Of a stretch of DNA of 64,000 nucleotides, positions 24,701 through 39,700 are shown in pieces. The position numbers were made by a program, and so were the translations under genes. Source of the stretch: Prostheceraeus crozeri (taxonomy: Eukaryota > Platyhelminthes > Polycladida > Euryleptidae); contig CAJQUW010008745.1 in NCBI GenBank assembly GCA_907163375.1, positions 62,001 through 126,000 of the forward strand, in the 5' to 3' direction. Under the pieces are notes generated by a model, which had not been told where the DNA came from, did not search any database, and was given only the letters and a program-made list of their open reading frames with translations. How positions within the stretch are numbered: position 1 is the first letter of the stretch; the number at the start of each line of letters is the position of its first letter.

Positions 24701-27700
24701 CAGGTTAATCTTTCGGTTAACCGGTTGCACTTTCTCTTAACCGGTTAAAATCGGTTACGACGGCTGATTAGATTTATCTTGCATAATGAATTATTGTCGA
24801 TAGTTGTGAATGAATAATTGTAATAATGAATGAAAATTGTAGACAAATCTTGACAACTAAATAAATACCGGGAATCCTCATTAAACCGATTTCAACCCGT
24901 TAAAATGTAATCGGTTATCCGGTTGCAGAAAAATTAACCGGTCCCAGCCCTGATTCTATTGCTCAGGATACTTGATCAGGCAAAATTGAGTTACAGCTTC
25001 CAGTATTTTAACTAGGAAAAGCTGAAATGAGAGAAACTATGAAACATTCTTGTAAAAAAGATCCATCATGAAATATTTGATGCGAGACATGAACTGGCTG
25101 TGTTGCGCAGAAATGTGCAAATTGCCTAAGTCGGGCACAGAGGTGATCGTAAGCCATATGATTTGCAGAAGGACGGATATAATTGATAACTAAATAAACC
25201 ACAAAGAAGTTAAATGGACACCGCAGCGTGTTTATCACGAGGTCATTGTAGTCCGTGAAAATGATGCAGCGGTCCGAAGTTTGGGTATTCCTGGTATAAG
25301 ACGACAGCTAAGCATCCAAAATTGCTAATTTGAAGTGATTTCGCATGAAATCATAAATTATGAAAAGCAGGCAATTTCGCAAATTTCGCCAATGTGCAGG
25401 CTAAAACAGAGATTGAGGCCGACCGCCAGACCATTGATTTTAGGCCGGCTTCTTTTATTTTGGTGCGCAGAGTTGGTGTTTTTGACGAATATGTCATCAT
25501 CACATAAATGAATGGACATAACATGGTGTAAAAATTTGTCGATAATTGTGTCTATATATTGTTGCATTGAGTGCGGTATGTACGTTTTCAGAGCAATCTA
25601 TTGTATAGTTCTTTATTTCTGGACAATGATCCGCAGAGTAGGCTAACTATTTAGAGTCATTGCTTGTAGATGACTCCAAAATGCATGAGCAATGGTTGTA
25701 TAAATTTAATACGAACACGGTGATCGTCAATCAGCCATAATTACTTAGCTTAATGTCCATCACAGCAACGGTTTCAAAAAGGCAACCGCACACTGAATGC
25801 AACAACCGAAGAAGTGCGATAGCACGTGAGTTGCATGGTTGATTGCACGTGAGTATGTTGGCAGCCCACGGGATGGATACGTTGTTTTTGTTAGGCTACC
25901 GTATATACAGTACAACCTCTTAGTTCATCTTCCCATTCAGTTTAATTTGATTGATGACACAGTTCTGTGCAGAGCTTCACATATTACATTGCTGGGTAGA
26001 AATATCAGTAATCTATATCACAATATGATTAAAATTCTAATACCATTAGGTATATACGTACAACCAATACATGTCAGCATGCCTAGGTGTCTATACAGAA
26101 ATGTCTGAACAGAAAATTTTCATCAATGTTGATGCAAGATTTACAAATGATGTAGACTAGCCAATTGATACAGAACGCTTCCTAATTGGCCAAATAGAAT
26201 GTAATTGATAAGCACATTATAAATTATCATAAAATTTATGACTTTCACAATTATATTCTTTTTCACATCAATGCATCGGCTTGGAACGTTGAAAAATTCC
26301 ACCATGACTAAATTACTCAATGTTCATTTGCATTTTAAATGAAAAAAGTCCCTACTAGCTATTTTGCAGCGGTATTGGCACTGCCGACTCCATGGCATTT
26401 AATGAAGCTTTAGTGGTTACCAAGAGTAGCATGCATAAACATGATGTGAAACACGAAACTTGAAGCTTGAGCGCAGCATCTATTTCATGATCTACGTTCT
26501 AAGTGTTGAGTAAAATACTAACAGTTGGAAGCTGCAAGCTTTTGACAGATAATTTATTCGCAGACATGTTTCAGTAGGCAACCTAAAGTGATTTCGTTGT
26601 AATTTCCGAAAATCCAGAGTAAACATTCTAGGAAAAACGACAGCAAATTTCCTATGTTTGTCTATCAAGTGAAAGACAATCAGAACTCTCCACTTCATCT
26701 CACGAGAAAACGCTTTAATAAATCATTGTTTGCTGTATGAGGCGTCAACAAACAATCAGGTGATAGCAAAGCAAATTTTTAGATTATTTCACATGTGAAG
26801 CATCTCGTAATCGATACTTTATAATGCGAGTGATATGACGCATGGTTTTAAAAAACTCAATATAGTAATCGATAAGTATGTCAACAGATGCAGTTAAGAA
26901 ATATGTTGCATGCAATGCAAATGAAAAACAAAGAAAAAGGAAACAAAACATACAATAAATATGTGATGTGATCGACTACTAATCATGAACTGCAACACGA
27001 CAGCTACATTCATTCGCCTGACGATGGCCGTCTGTGACGCCCGAAAGGCCTTGTGATTTCAAACAAAAATAAAGTGATAAGCAAACATCGACGCTTTGTG
27101 GCTTCCCATGATGAGAATTATCAGTGATTCAAACCCTCCATTTCCTAAAACATACAATAAAATAGCACATTAACGTGCGCAGAAATAGATCGTCAAATCA
27201 ATGAAAAAAGAGTGTTCATCAGTTTGGACATTTGTTGCTGCGAGTTTTCCCTTCGACAGAATGGAATTGCGAATTTCCCACTGTATAAAAAAGTTGGAGG
27301 GTTCATATGGTGAAGCGGAGGGATGCATCACTTACAATCATCAAAGTGAAAAGAACAAAAGAAGTACACGAGTCCATTTGATTCTGCAAAATGGAATTGA
27401 AGTACAGTGAACCTGCATACTATTCGATATATCTCACATGAATAATAGAATTGAGAGCATGATCTGCATTGCTTTCAGTCGAGAGTAAACGTTTCTTGTT
27501 TTGTTGGTATCTGCGTTGGTCAGTTCATCTTCAGAGCATTTACATTTTCCTTCTTTGTTGTCGCTGATGATACTATCAGGTTGTTCATCTACAGCGACCA
27601 TGCAATTAGATATTATTGTACACGAATTAAGACCAAAAAAGCTTGACACGTGCATTCAGGAGGCGAACGCATTTACGAAGTGCGCAAAGGGATAGTTCAT

Positions 27701-30700
27701 CGCTTAAAGCAAGTGGCCAGAGTTTTCACAGTACAAAAAGCGAATTTTTGCATTTTTTGTACATGATTCGTCCAACTCAAGTCTTTCAAACTTTCAAACC
27801 CAAAATATTAATTGAGTCAACTGTTTTGACAGGAAATGGAAATAATTCTTCATAGACAATTTTTGCCCGATTCATCAGGCTTTATTTTATTTGGTCATTT
27901 CGCACTTGAAGTGATGCAATAAGGAACAGGGTTCAATAAGTTTGATATATCACTGATATCATGTTTTGCACGTTGTTGTAAGTCCGAGTCATGGATTTGA
28001 TGCACGAGTCTCCGAAGGTCTACGAAGCTAGAAATATCTAATCGAATCAATATCGAACGAGGAATACCATCGATAGTCGTTCCAGAAATCGCTATGAACC
28101 GATAGCCTATCATTTGTATTTAATTTTTCTTCTTTCAAATTTGACATCAAGGCACATTTTAAATGAGGCTAGAGCCACATTAGCTTTCACTTCATCCCTT
28201 CGAATCACATTTCCTTCGAATTTAGATAACTGACACTCTTACGGTTTCCCCAAGTGCTGCAATGATGATCGACGACACGGCAGGGAGCGATGCAATGAGA
28301 AATCGCGTACACGAGCACTGATCAAAAATATTTATCAATTGCAGCAAGAGACCAGCAGAGCATTGTTGTTGTCTTGCTTGAGACTTCAGACATCTTCTTC
28401 CGACCACAAACTACTTTTATAATAACATTATATTTTGACCGAAATAATTATTATCATGGCAAAGATTTTCGTCAATTATGCGCATGTGAGCAGATTGACT
28501 AGAAGCTCAATTATGGGTACAAGCTGCATTATTGATAAATCAGTTCATTTCAATTCACAATATATGCTGTAGCTAAAAGGGTTGCATCAATCACGGGATT
28601 TTCTTCTACAGTAGTTTCATTTAATACATTGTTATGAAAATGCATGAAAACCAATCAAAACCATTAATACATGTTTGTTTCCGCGAATCGACGCATTTCT
28701 TTATTAATTATCAATTAATGATCTGTCAAGGAACACCACGTCATGTCATTGTATAATTCTCATTTTTCATTTAATCCCGCTATAATACATCTACATTCTA
28801 CCAATCCTCCGATTTCCCTTGTCCTTTAAGTATATCAACTAAAAATTAAACATGAACTCTTTAAATATAGCTACATGTGTAATTGATAGAGCTGTCGGTG
28901 CGGGAGGTTATTCATGATGAAAATAGGAAGATCAGGTTCTGTTCTAATTTTTTGACGTTTTAATGTAACAGAAGTATATCAATTCACCTGTCGCGCTACC
29001 AGTTATACATGTACACTGTTTATACACTAACAGTATCAATGGTACTGTGTCTTGATACTACCCTTGATACTTTCTGTGTACAGACGAAACTCGGCGGGTG
29101 AATTGGTATACTTTTATTGCAATAATGCGCGGGAGACAGCCTCTGTTTTCCAATCTGCATGTGCAATAATGCATCAATATCTGATATGTGGAGATAGTGA
29201 TCGGAAACTGAAGCTGTTTTTTCTAATAAAATCCACATTTTACAACGCACGACAAAAATGTCAATTTGAAAATTGCGGACAGGTTTTAATATTGTCGTAC
29301 ATTTTGTGATCAGCCCATACTATGATTTACTATTTTTTATTAATTTTAGCAAGATTTAGCAAGCTTCTTCATTTGATATTGTTTTTTAAGGCTTACTCAA
29401 GTTACTAGTTATTAATACCAATCAGTTTTTTTGATCAGGATTGCTTCTTTACCTCATAAATTGAGTCTATTTTGAAAAATGTTGCTTTGAGTTGCCAATT
29501 CACAAATAGACATAGTAAACGCTGCACGATGTCACCTTCCTTATATAGATCTTCAGAATGCTCATAGTTACCGTGTTCTCTATATTATAAGCCCGGGGGC
29601 GTCTATTATTATCAAATGATTCTTGGGGGGCTTGTATTAAAGAGGGGCGTTTATTAGAGAGGGGGCTTCTATGACATTGTGATATTTCATACAATGACAA
29701 ATTAGAAGCTTTTATTAATGGCAATTAATATCAATTAAAAATTACCGATCTTCCGTCTATAGATATATTTTATACATAACTATATTACATCAAAACTGTT
29801 AACACAAAATTAAGAGTTATAGCAAAATATTACTCACTCGCAGTGTCACTGCCATCGTTGCCAGAAAGGCTGGTAATTGAAGAGTCACTGGAAGTTTCGA
29901 CTTCTTGTTCAATGTCAATTGGAAGGCTTTTCACACGTCTCTCTTGAAGCTTCGACAAAATGTCAAGTTGCTTTACAGCAAAGACATTACCGTCGTCTGA
30001 TCCACTCAATCCACACACTTGAAAGGATTTTTTGATGATATCAGTTGAAATACTGTTCCATGCCTGGATGACCCACTGGCACATCAGCAGTTTTGTTGGT
30101 GGTCGAAGATTACCAGCTTCCGTTCGATTTTGTACTAATGAACCCGTTGATGACATCCAATCTTCATAGCATTGAGAATAAGCTGCTTTAAATGGCTTGT
30201 TCCAACTTACGTCAGGAGGCTGGAGCAAACCTGTACATCCTCCTGGAATCATGGCTGAGTCGGTATTGAATTTGTTTAATTTCTTCTTCACCGCTTTTGT
30301 CTGATGGCATCGAAATGAGTCCCAAACAAGGAGACGACGTCCGAATGCGAAATGTCCCCAAACTTCTTCAATCCATTGCATCGTTGAGGCCTCACTCATC
30401 CATCCATTTTCGGTAAATTTGACGATGGCTCGACCTTTCAAATTTTGTAGATCAGATGGAAATCGCTTTCCTTTGAAAACTATAAAAGGTTTCAATTTCG
30501 TACCGTCTGCAAGATCAGCAAGCATGACTGTAAATTTGTTTTTGTGATTACCAGTTGAACAAATGAACCGATTTCACACCCGTTTCAGTAACTGTTGTTT
30601 GCTGGATCGCATCGACCCAAATCGCCGTTTCATCTGCGGCTCCAACTGAGCGATCGGGATAGCAACAATTTCTTCTGAGACCATCGACGTCAATCAAGAA

Positions 30701-33700
30701 ACCTATAGCTTTGTCCTCTACATCTTCCGGAAGTTTTTGAGCTATAGTAGTTCGACGTCGGAGGCTTAAGTTATTTCTAACAAGAAATTCACTTAGCCAG
30801 CCTTCACTGGCACTGAATGGATCATTGTCGTTTTCTTTTGTTTCATGAAATATACTTTTGGCTTTTCTCTGAATCATTTTTCTGCTGACACGAAGGTTGT
30901 CTCTTCTTCTATCTTGAATCCATTTTATCAACTGTTCGTCCAGTTGGTCGCATCTTAGTGGTCTTCCACCTACACTCAATCGTTTACTTTCTTTGAATTG
31001 GATATCGAAGTAAGTAGAACTTTTTGCTTACACCATTCTCTGATGCGTTTGACAGCAAATTGAAATTCACGAGCAGCTTTCTTCTTTGAAGTCCGTTTAG
31101 CGAAGTGTATAGCTGATAATTTCTCGGCCATAGAATATGATTTTCTTCTCTGCTTCGTATCCATTCTAACACAACTACACCATCAAAATGACGAGAATTT
31201 TAACCTTCATGAGCGGATGTTATTTCAGACATCAGGTTTTCCCACTGGGATAAAAATAGCATCGAACGAGAGAACAAGTCTTTGAAGGCACGGTATTTCA
31301 ATTCACAAAGACCTGTTATTGTAGAGGGGGCCTCTATTGGAAAGGGGGCGTTTATCAAAGTTTCCATTTTCATGGGGGCTTTTATTAGCGTATATGGGGG
31401 CGTATATTAGAGAGTAGGCTCATGATAGAGAGAATACGTACTCTTGATTATATGCAATGACCGAAAGGCTCGATCCAAAGGAGAGGCTGATCATAATAAG
31501 GTAGGAGAAACATGAAGCATGTAATTGAAACACAATCACAGTATACTTTAATTGCAATTACAATTACACATTTTAATTTTCCACCTTACATTCACAAATA
31601 CATTTCATCTTCTTAATTACACCATACAGTTATTATTGCCTACATCATCAACTTGGTCATCGTGATGCCTGCATGTGAGATTTGCAGATCATCATCCTGT
31701 ATATATTTTTGCATCCTACACCGACACAGCAGCATGGGTATAAAATATGTTAATTTCAATGTCACAAGCTGCGCTGAGATGCAAAGTGAAAACATCTTTC
31801 AAAATGCCTGTTAAATTATGGATAGCTACCTCTGACTGTTGAAAACGACCATGCAAAAGCGCTTAGGGACACTTTTCACATTGTAGCATGTCCCAAATTT
31901 CAAATAAAGTCTCTAGATGATACGTCATTTCCTGACCTATCTCTTTGTGCGTGTTATATATGTGAGAACAATTGAATAACGATTCATTTTTCAGTTCCAA
32001 TCATTCCAACTTACCTCCTTGATTTAGAAGAAAAGAAGCAGCTCATTAAATCCTCCATTGTGAATGTTACATCGCCAACTGACAATTCTACTTTGATTGT
32101 CAATTCCGTAAAGAAAGCATTGACACGTTTACATCATGGAAAAGGACTGATCAATGAAAATAAAGCCATTGGATGGTTATTTTCATCGAAAGCAATCGTG
32201 CAATTCATATGGAACCCATGCAGTGGAAAAATTTCTAATCTGTGAGTTTCCAAAGTGTTCACTTCCTTTTGTATTCATCTTTTAGAGATAATAAGATGAT
32301 GCTTGTTGAACATATTTCATTTACTCAGTACTTGCCTAGCCAAAAGGTCCTCAAGAGCGGCCTCCCCAATCCCGCGATCAGCTAAAAGTAGCTAAGTAGG
32401 GTCTGAATTTGCTTTAATAGGTGCGACTTCCACACTCGAGTGGTCAGCGACCCATTAAGCATATTACATGTATATTGTGACCCATTAAAAAAATTAGATT
32501 GCTAAACACTTATTAAAATACCAAGGGCTGTAGCCTACTTGTGATTTCGTAGCTGTCACAGCTTGAATGAGTTGGCTAAAGGCTTGACGCTTCCTGATTT
32601 TGTTGGTGCATTAAGTACAATTTTAAATAATTTTCATCACAACTTTGCATACAATTGTTATAGGGGATTGATTGATTCAAGCTTTTCATGCAGTCAGTTC
32701 ACGATCAAGAAAATACAGTGCATGCGTCTACAAATGTTAATTTACTTTATGCAGCCAATAATTTATTAATTTTTCTAAATGAAACTGCTATTATACTTTT
32801 TAATTGTCTCTCCATATGAAATACATAATCCGCTTGGCTAAACTCCCACTATTTTTTGAAAATAAAACAAGTCGGTTGATTTTGACCACCCTTTTTATTA
32901 TTAGGATTATTTTGAGCTTGGTATTTAAAGGGCTTACCAGAAGTTCATTCACCTCAAGACGATGACACATGTAGAAGCTAGGCGGACAAAAAGAAAACTC
33001 GAATGGCAGAAATTGTCTTTCATTGCTAACGGATTGCTGTGAATGTTCCGATCTCCACGATTCCCTCAGATTCGAGGAATTCAGATTACTGCGAAGAAGT
33101 TTTGTCTGTAATTGATACTTTAATTCTATAGATAACAGTCGCAATAAGCCGGTAAGTATATAATATTACTGAAGCAATTTTGACATCTAAGCGTCTGAAC
33201 TATACTCCTCAAAGCTTCTTTCGTCAATGATTGGTTACATTTGGCCATTAAATTGCTGCAGCACTTACTTTTTGACAAATAGTATTTCAGTACATGTATA
33301 TAAAGCGTCTGAAAAATCACTGCTCCAAAACAAAAAGTCCAAAATGATAATTGATTCATTAGGGTATACTTGTTCGGTCACTCAACACAAAAGTACATAA
33401 AATTCAACAAATATTAAGTGCCAAAAGAACCTGATTAGTCCGTTCCATCAATCAAACGATCCTCAGCCCTTCATGAAAAAATTATTGTTGCTTTGCATAT
33501 CAACGCTACAGCTTGTATAAAATCATCTAAGTGGAAGTTCGGGACATTTTACGATACCGGTAATGTTTTTTAATGCAGTTTGTGATAATGCAAGTTCTTC
33601 AGGATAAGCTACAATATTTAATGAAATCAATAGCAAATTACTGATAAAGTAACTGCTATTCTTCTTCTTTCAATGCTGCATTGTTACCAAGAACCAAAAG

Positions 33701-36700
33701 AAAGGAGGAATAAGTTAAAAGTTAATAGTGTACATGTCCTCTTGATACTCAATGCAAAATGTCGATAAGATTTATTTTTTTACTGATCTTCGTCGAGAAA
33801 TGTGAAGGTGCCATTTACTCTGTCCGAGGAAAATTTGACTTCATCTGATATCATTTTTAGTTCCCATTTGAAACCTGAGCAATAAATCATCTCAGTGTTT
33901 GTGTTCTTCTGCTTCGTACGAAGTGCCTCCATTAAACGAGGAGTATCCACTCATGAATTGTAGCGAGGTAAAGTTTTACGTTTCATCAATCAAACATCGC
34001 CATGATGCTCCCATGAGCAGATTCTATCTCTAACTATGCACCGGAAACACATCGCCAGTTTGTATCGGTTGGTGTCATATATATTGACGGTGGCATCGGT
34101 AAATTTATCATGGGAATTACTTCATGTGGACTCGATTTTATTCGAAAAATATTTTTTCATATTATTTGAGGTGTGATTTCTACTGGTGTGATATTCGTAT
34201 ATTTTACCGCATCGCTCTCTTTACTTGCACTAGGTACAAGTACACAGTCGCAATGCAACTGAAACTTGAAATTTACACAAAAGCACCGAATGCGAACCAA
34301 TTCAATCGAACGAAACTTGAAGATTTGTCGGAAATTATTCATTCATAAAATAGAAATCAAGTTACACATAATCCAGTCATGGAAGCAAATGAAGTATATT
34401 ATTTAACACACATCATGAAGACCAAAATTTATCAGAGTCATATAAACAAAAAAGTGAAGACTTTTGTCGAGTTGTCATGATTTAGGGTGCAATTAGACAT
34501 TCAGAACGGTCTCTTTGACGAAGTAGGAACTGGCACAAGCAGTGTGATGTAGGTCTAATGGCACAATGTACTGAGTGAGATGTCTTCAACTTTCTCCGAA
34601 TGACACTTTGTCAGATCAAGTAATAAGAAATGTTGCATTACTTCTTTAAAAAAAGTTGCACAGTATTCCATTGTAGTGTGAGAAGATTGCAAAATGAAAT
34701 GTTATCGATGCAAAATCGTGATATTAGAATTATTGATTATAGATATTAGATGTATATTGAAGTAATTTAGAATGTTATTTAAAACAGCTCTGTAAATAAT
34801 AACAAGTGCTGGAAGATTAGAAGAAAATAGCCTTGAAGTATCATAGAATTTAATAACTTCGATGTCTACATACATGTATAACATGATTAAAATACAGGGT
34901 TGTAATTTGTATGTATTTTTTCCATTTTGAAAACCCTAAGATTTAGCTCGAAATCATTTGTAGAACAAAATCATATACTTTTCCACGAGCGCTTCCCACG
35001 TCATCATCAGGCATCTGTAAATAAATATGACGTTTGATGATGCCACAAAAGTCAAATTTTGCTGGTACATAATATCAGACTAGATGGAGTGCATTTGCGC
35101 TGTTGACGAAATATCTAAAATTTTTCCTCTCACTTCAATCAAGACATTTCATTAATACATTATTACTTATAAATCACTATATTCACATCATAATGCTAGG
35201 CATTTTTAAGCAGAAGATTGGAAAGCAAATTAGGTGACTGTTATATAGAGATCAGTTTCTCTCACGAAATTTGATCGAATTGCAAGTTGCATATTTTGAT
35301 CACCTACATGTGAACAGCTTTACATCTGAAGGATTCATTAGGATCAAATTTTATATTGATTAGGAATGTTACTAATACGCAGCAAAATTATAAATTCTAG
35401 TTCAATTCAACACGTCGTACATGCTCATCAATAATAATAAATATGTAGTAGCATGCAGCAACATTGCCCGAATGAATTCAAAAATATTACTTCGGCAAAA
35501 TGAGGCTGTCAAATTCTCTTTATGCCAAAATAATTATAGCCATTGTTGATATCTGTTGGGATCTTAAATAGTGTTGATAAAGATGGCGTACTTTAAAAGC
35601 ATGCCTTAATACATGGCTCAAGAATCAATTTCAAAATCAATTTCAAAATCAATGCTTTGCAACTGCATTATGAAACATCGCACAAAAATTTGTTTTGAAC
35701 CTTATTTCAATCTACAATGCGTTTTAAAATCAGGATTGCAAAACAGATTTGAAACATTGCTTTGAAATTGCATCCATTGAAAAAAGCAGCTATTCAAGTG
35801 ATATTAGAAATACTGTCATAGATAAAATACTACATGCGGTAATATAATCCTACGTTATGTGTAATGAGGTAATTGGTGAATGAAAATCTTGCCATCAAAT
35901 CCATCTTAACAGCAGCAAAAGATGCTTGTGATAGTTATATGCTATCAGTCAAGAATACATTATTAATTTGCATACATTTATCATATATCGCATGTCATAA
36001 TGTAGAAAAACAAAACGCGAAGAAAACGATAAGGACAATGTTTTATTCAAAACATGGTTTTATGCAAGGCATGTCTTTAAGCAAAATCTTTATCCTCTTA
36101 ATCTTTATCTTTGTTACTAAAGACCGAAAGGTCAACTACATGGCGCTTGAATTGATCGCAATTGATGAGGATTGGTTTCTCATTTATGAAGATAAATACA
36201 TGTAGTTGTCTCTTTAGTATTTAGCATTTCACAACTAAGGAACTTATTTCCTAATTATTGAATAATTAACCAGGTGTTTATATTTTGCATTTGACAATTG
36301 TAATGTGGACGTCATACTGCAGGCTCATAACAATTATATAACAACAAGCACTAACACCATTTGTCAATGAAATTCTTGAAGCGCATTTGAAAATTTAATG
36401 CTTTGACTAATCTACAAATTAATCATACAGCACTATTATCAGAATGAGGGAGAGTAGTTATATCTAAATCAATCGTGAGATTAAAATTGAAAGACAACGT
36501 ATCTATTTATAAAAAACGCCGGCATAGTGTGGGTGATTTTGTTATTTGTGTCATTTAAGTCATCATATTCACTCTACTTTCCTGTGTTCTTTGCTTAAAC
36601 AAACTGTTTGATGCAACCATCACACCTATATTCCCTCTTTCGTAATCAAGAGACATAAACAAGCACTACTGAACCGAAACCTCATCAGAAGGATAAATAA

Positions 36701-39700
36701 ATGCTAATTACCACTATTGATCGACTTGTAAACTATTAATACAAATAACCATTCCGTCAAATTGTCAATTATTGCAAGTAGAGTCGGAAAGTCACAATGA
36801 GCAAATTTTCCCAGTTTGTAATGCATCAATTACTTGATAGCAGTGAATAAACACGATGTCATGAATTTTTAAACACAACTTTAGTAAACGACGTAATAGT
36901 ACTTCTACGTTAAAAACAATTCAGCGTATAAAGTTGACTGACAAAACCTTACAGATTTTCAAATGCTGTGAATTCATGCTCTTGTAAAATAAAAATTATC
37001 ATGTCTGATAGTATTTGAAGGCACATGTATTGCACACAAATGCAGAATATTAAATATTGAGTCACGTCACCAATCAAACATAAAATTTCGATTGAGGATG
37101 GGAGCAGAATCGAGAAATCAAATTATCCATCAAATGCAGCCCATTCACTAAGCCAAAATATTGGACTTTCTTGATGAGAACTTTCTTCAATGAAAATATA
37201 ATAAAGCATTTAATCGTTATGCTACATGTTGCATTTATTGCAAAGTAATAAAGACCGATGCAAAACGAATAAAATGTGTGCGTATCATATTCCAAGTGCA
37301 AAATGCTCGACAAGTCATTAATTGGTAGGACCACCCTTAACAGAAATAGACCTCTCCCTTTGAGGCATTATATCCAGGCAAAATCAAATTAAGTATTGGA
37401 CAAAATTATCAATGGTCTTTTGTTGAATTGCCCCACTCCCTGAAAAATGGAAAACCTTCTAGAGATCTTTCTTTTGACCATGTTCCAGACGTACACAATG
37501 TGACTAAGATCCGGTGATCTTGCGGGTCAGTGAATCTCTCGATTCCCCCAACTCTGTAGAAATGTTTTTACCAACAATGGTGTGCCAGAGAGCTGCCACC
37601 AGACACCGACAATTAAGGTGGACCTCTGCATCTCTTCAGGAAGCCGGTGAAGTGGTCTTGTGGTAGAGTGCTCGCTCTGTCACTGGGAGACCCGGGTTCA
37701 AAGCTTGGTCGGGTCAAACATAAGACTTTTAAAATAGGTACAATCTGCGTTCTTGCTAAGCACTCAGCAGGAAAGATTGAGAGTGGGATAAATCGAACTC
37801 GGCGACATGAAAGAGTGGCGCATCGCCGAATGTGCTTCCGAGTATAGCCAAGGAACATTCATTTTTATTTTTTGAGCTGAATATTTTTGCAGATTCAGGT
37901 TGTTTATTAAGGTGAATTGATAATTAAATTCACTGAAAGCAATCGCGCGGCAATAGTGTGTTAATTCCTTTTTTATTTTTGCACACGTATTTATAATTGA
38001 AGTTTGTTTTTACATTTTTACACTACAATAGAAGTAAGAAGTGGATTTAAGTAATGCTGAGAATGACAATCTGCTGCTCAAATTCATTGCTAAACAAAAC
38101 GTGCTGTGCCTATAAGAAATTCTGTGAATGTTATTTTTGTACGCAGAGAAGCATGTTTGTTTAACTACAACATGCAATAAACTCATCATCACGACGCTTC
38201 ATTAGCTTCAACAAAAATTTAGCCCAGCGAGGCATCGCCAAAGATATCGCATTTCGAGCTACTGTGGTAGATGCCCTAAAAGTGCAATCATAATCATAAA
38301 AATGACAAATCTCATTTTGAGTTATTAGATGAATGTTTGATCATTATGTTATTGAGTGTACCAAATCCAAAAGTGCATGGATCTGCATAAGTAAATGGAA
38401 TTTTGCGAAGTTTGACGCGCAATAACTTCCAAGACGACTGGAAGTTAGACGTAAGAATACGACTTAAGAATTGTTATATTACGGATGTTGGGTGATACTC
38501 TACAAACTAAAAGTAATAAGAAGCTCGTGCGCGAATTTAGGAAGAAAACGTCAGTAGCTCTTGCACTATTGCCTTCAGTTATGACATCAGTTATGACATC
38601 CGATTTCACATGCCATTAGCTCGAGGTCAAATGAGTTCGCTCCTTTAAGATAAAATAACAACCAAATAAAGACTGGCCGGGAATGTATGACACTATGTGA
38701 ACTAAAGCGACAAAATTCCACTATCGACGTCATTATCAATCAAATCAAAAAGGTACTCAACGAATCGGAATCGAATTAAGCTTGGAATTGATTTTTATGT
38801 TGGAGGTTAAATTGTCTCGTAAAATGACGAAGCCTCTGGCAGGGTACAAGGAATGGAAATAAATTGATAGTCAATATTTCGACTTCCTTCTTCTAGGTAA
38901 ACACATGCACTGATCAAAGTATGTGTGTAAATATGTAGTGTCGTAAATGAAAAGTCGAAATATTGACAATTAACTGCATTTTCACTTCTAGGATACGGCC
39001 AGATGCAATCATTTGAAGTATCATTATACACTGCAACACCTTTACAAATGTGCTGTAAATGGCCTTATTTAATTAAGGCTAATTTGCTTTTCTAGATATG
39101 GAAATTTCACCTTGATCCTAATTGGTCTATTGACAATGTTAATCACATGCTCATGTAAGTATGCAAATGATTTAATCGCAAAAATCCGATGTTAAAGTTT
39201 GATGCGATGTATTATTCAAATTGCAGTTTATGCATTTGGAGAGTCCTATACAGTTTTATTCGTGGGTCGTGCTATTCATGGTGTTGCAGCTAGCGCTATT
39301 GGAGTTGGAGGTAGGCTGCATTTATCATGTTCAACTTGATCACATTATGGTCATCATGGTTTCATTGTTGCATATACTCGACATACTAAGCATGTTGAGG
39401 TCAATAATGTCTTCAAATAATGTGCAACATTACACAATGCTCACAGTTACATAAATTCTGAAGGTTTAAAATTAAGTCTGTTCTTATTAAGAGGACTGAG
39501 CATCGCTCCCATAGACAGGAAAATCAGGAAAGTCAAATTTTAGTATAACATGAATTGAAGATTATTAAACCAAATATTACAAAATGACAAGCATAAATCT
39601 CGACATGGGTATATTACATTTTGTGTTCGTCAGCAGGAAAACCCAATCAGTTTTGTATCTTTTAATTTCCCGCATGCCTTGGTTTATGGACCCAGAGGAC

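Noticed and set aside
37647..37715. Functional tRNA-Asp gene
   Set aside because: The acceptor stem does not pair and a SINE body follows; only the anticodon-to-T-arm part is well kept.
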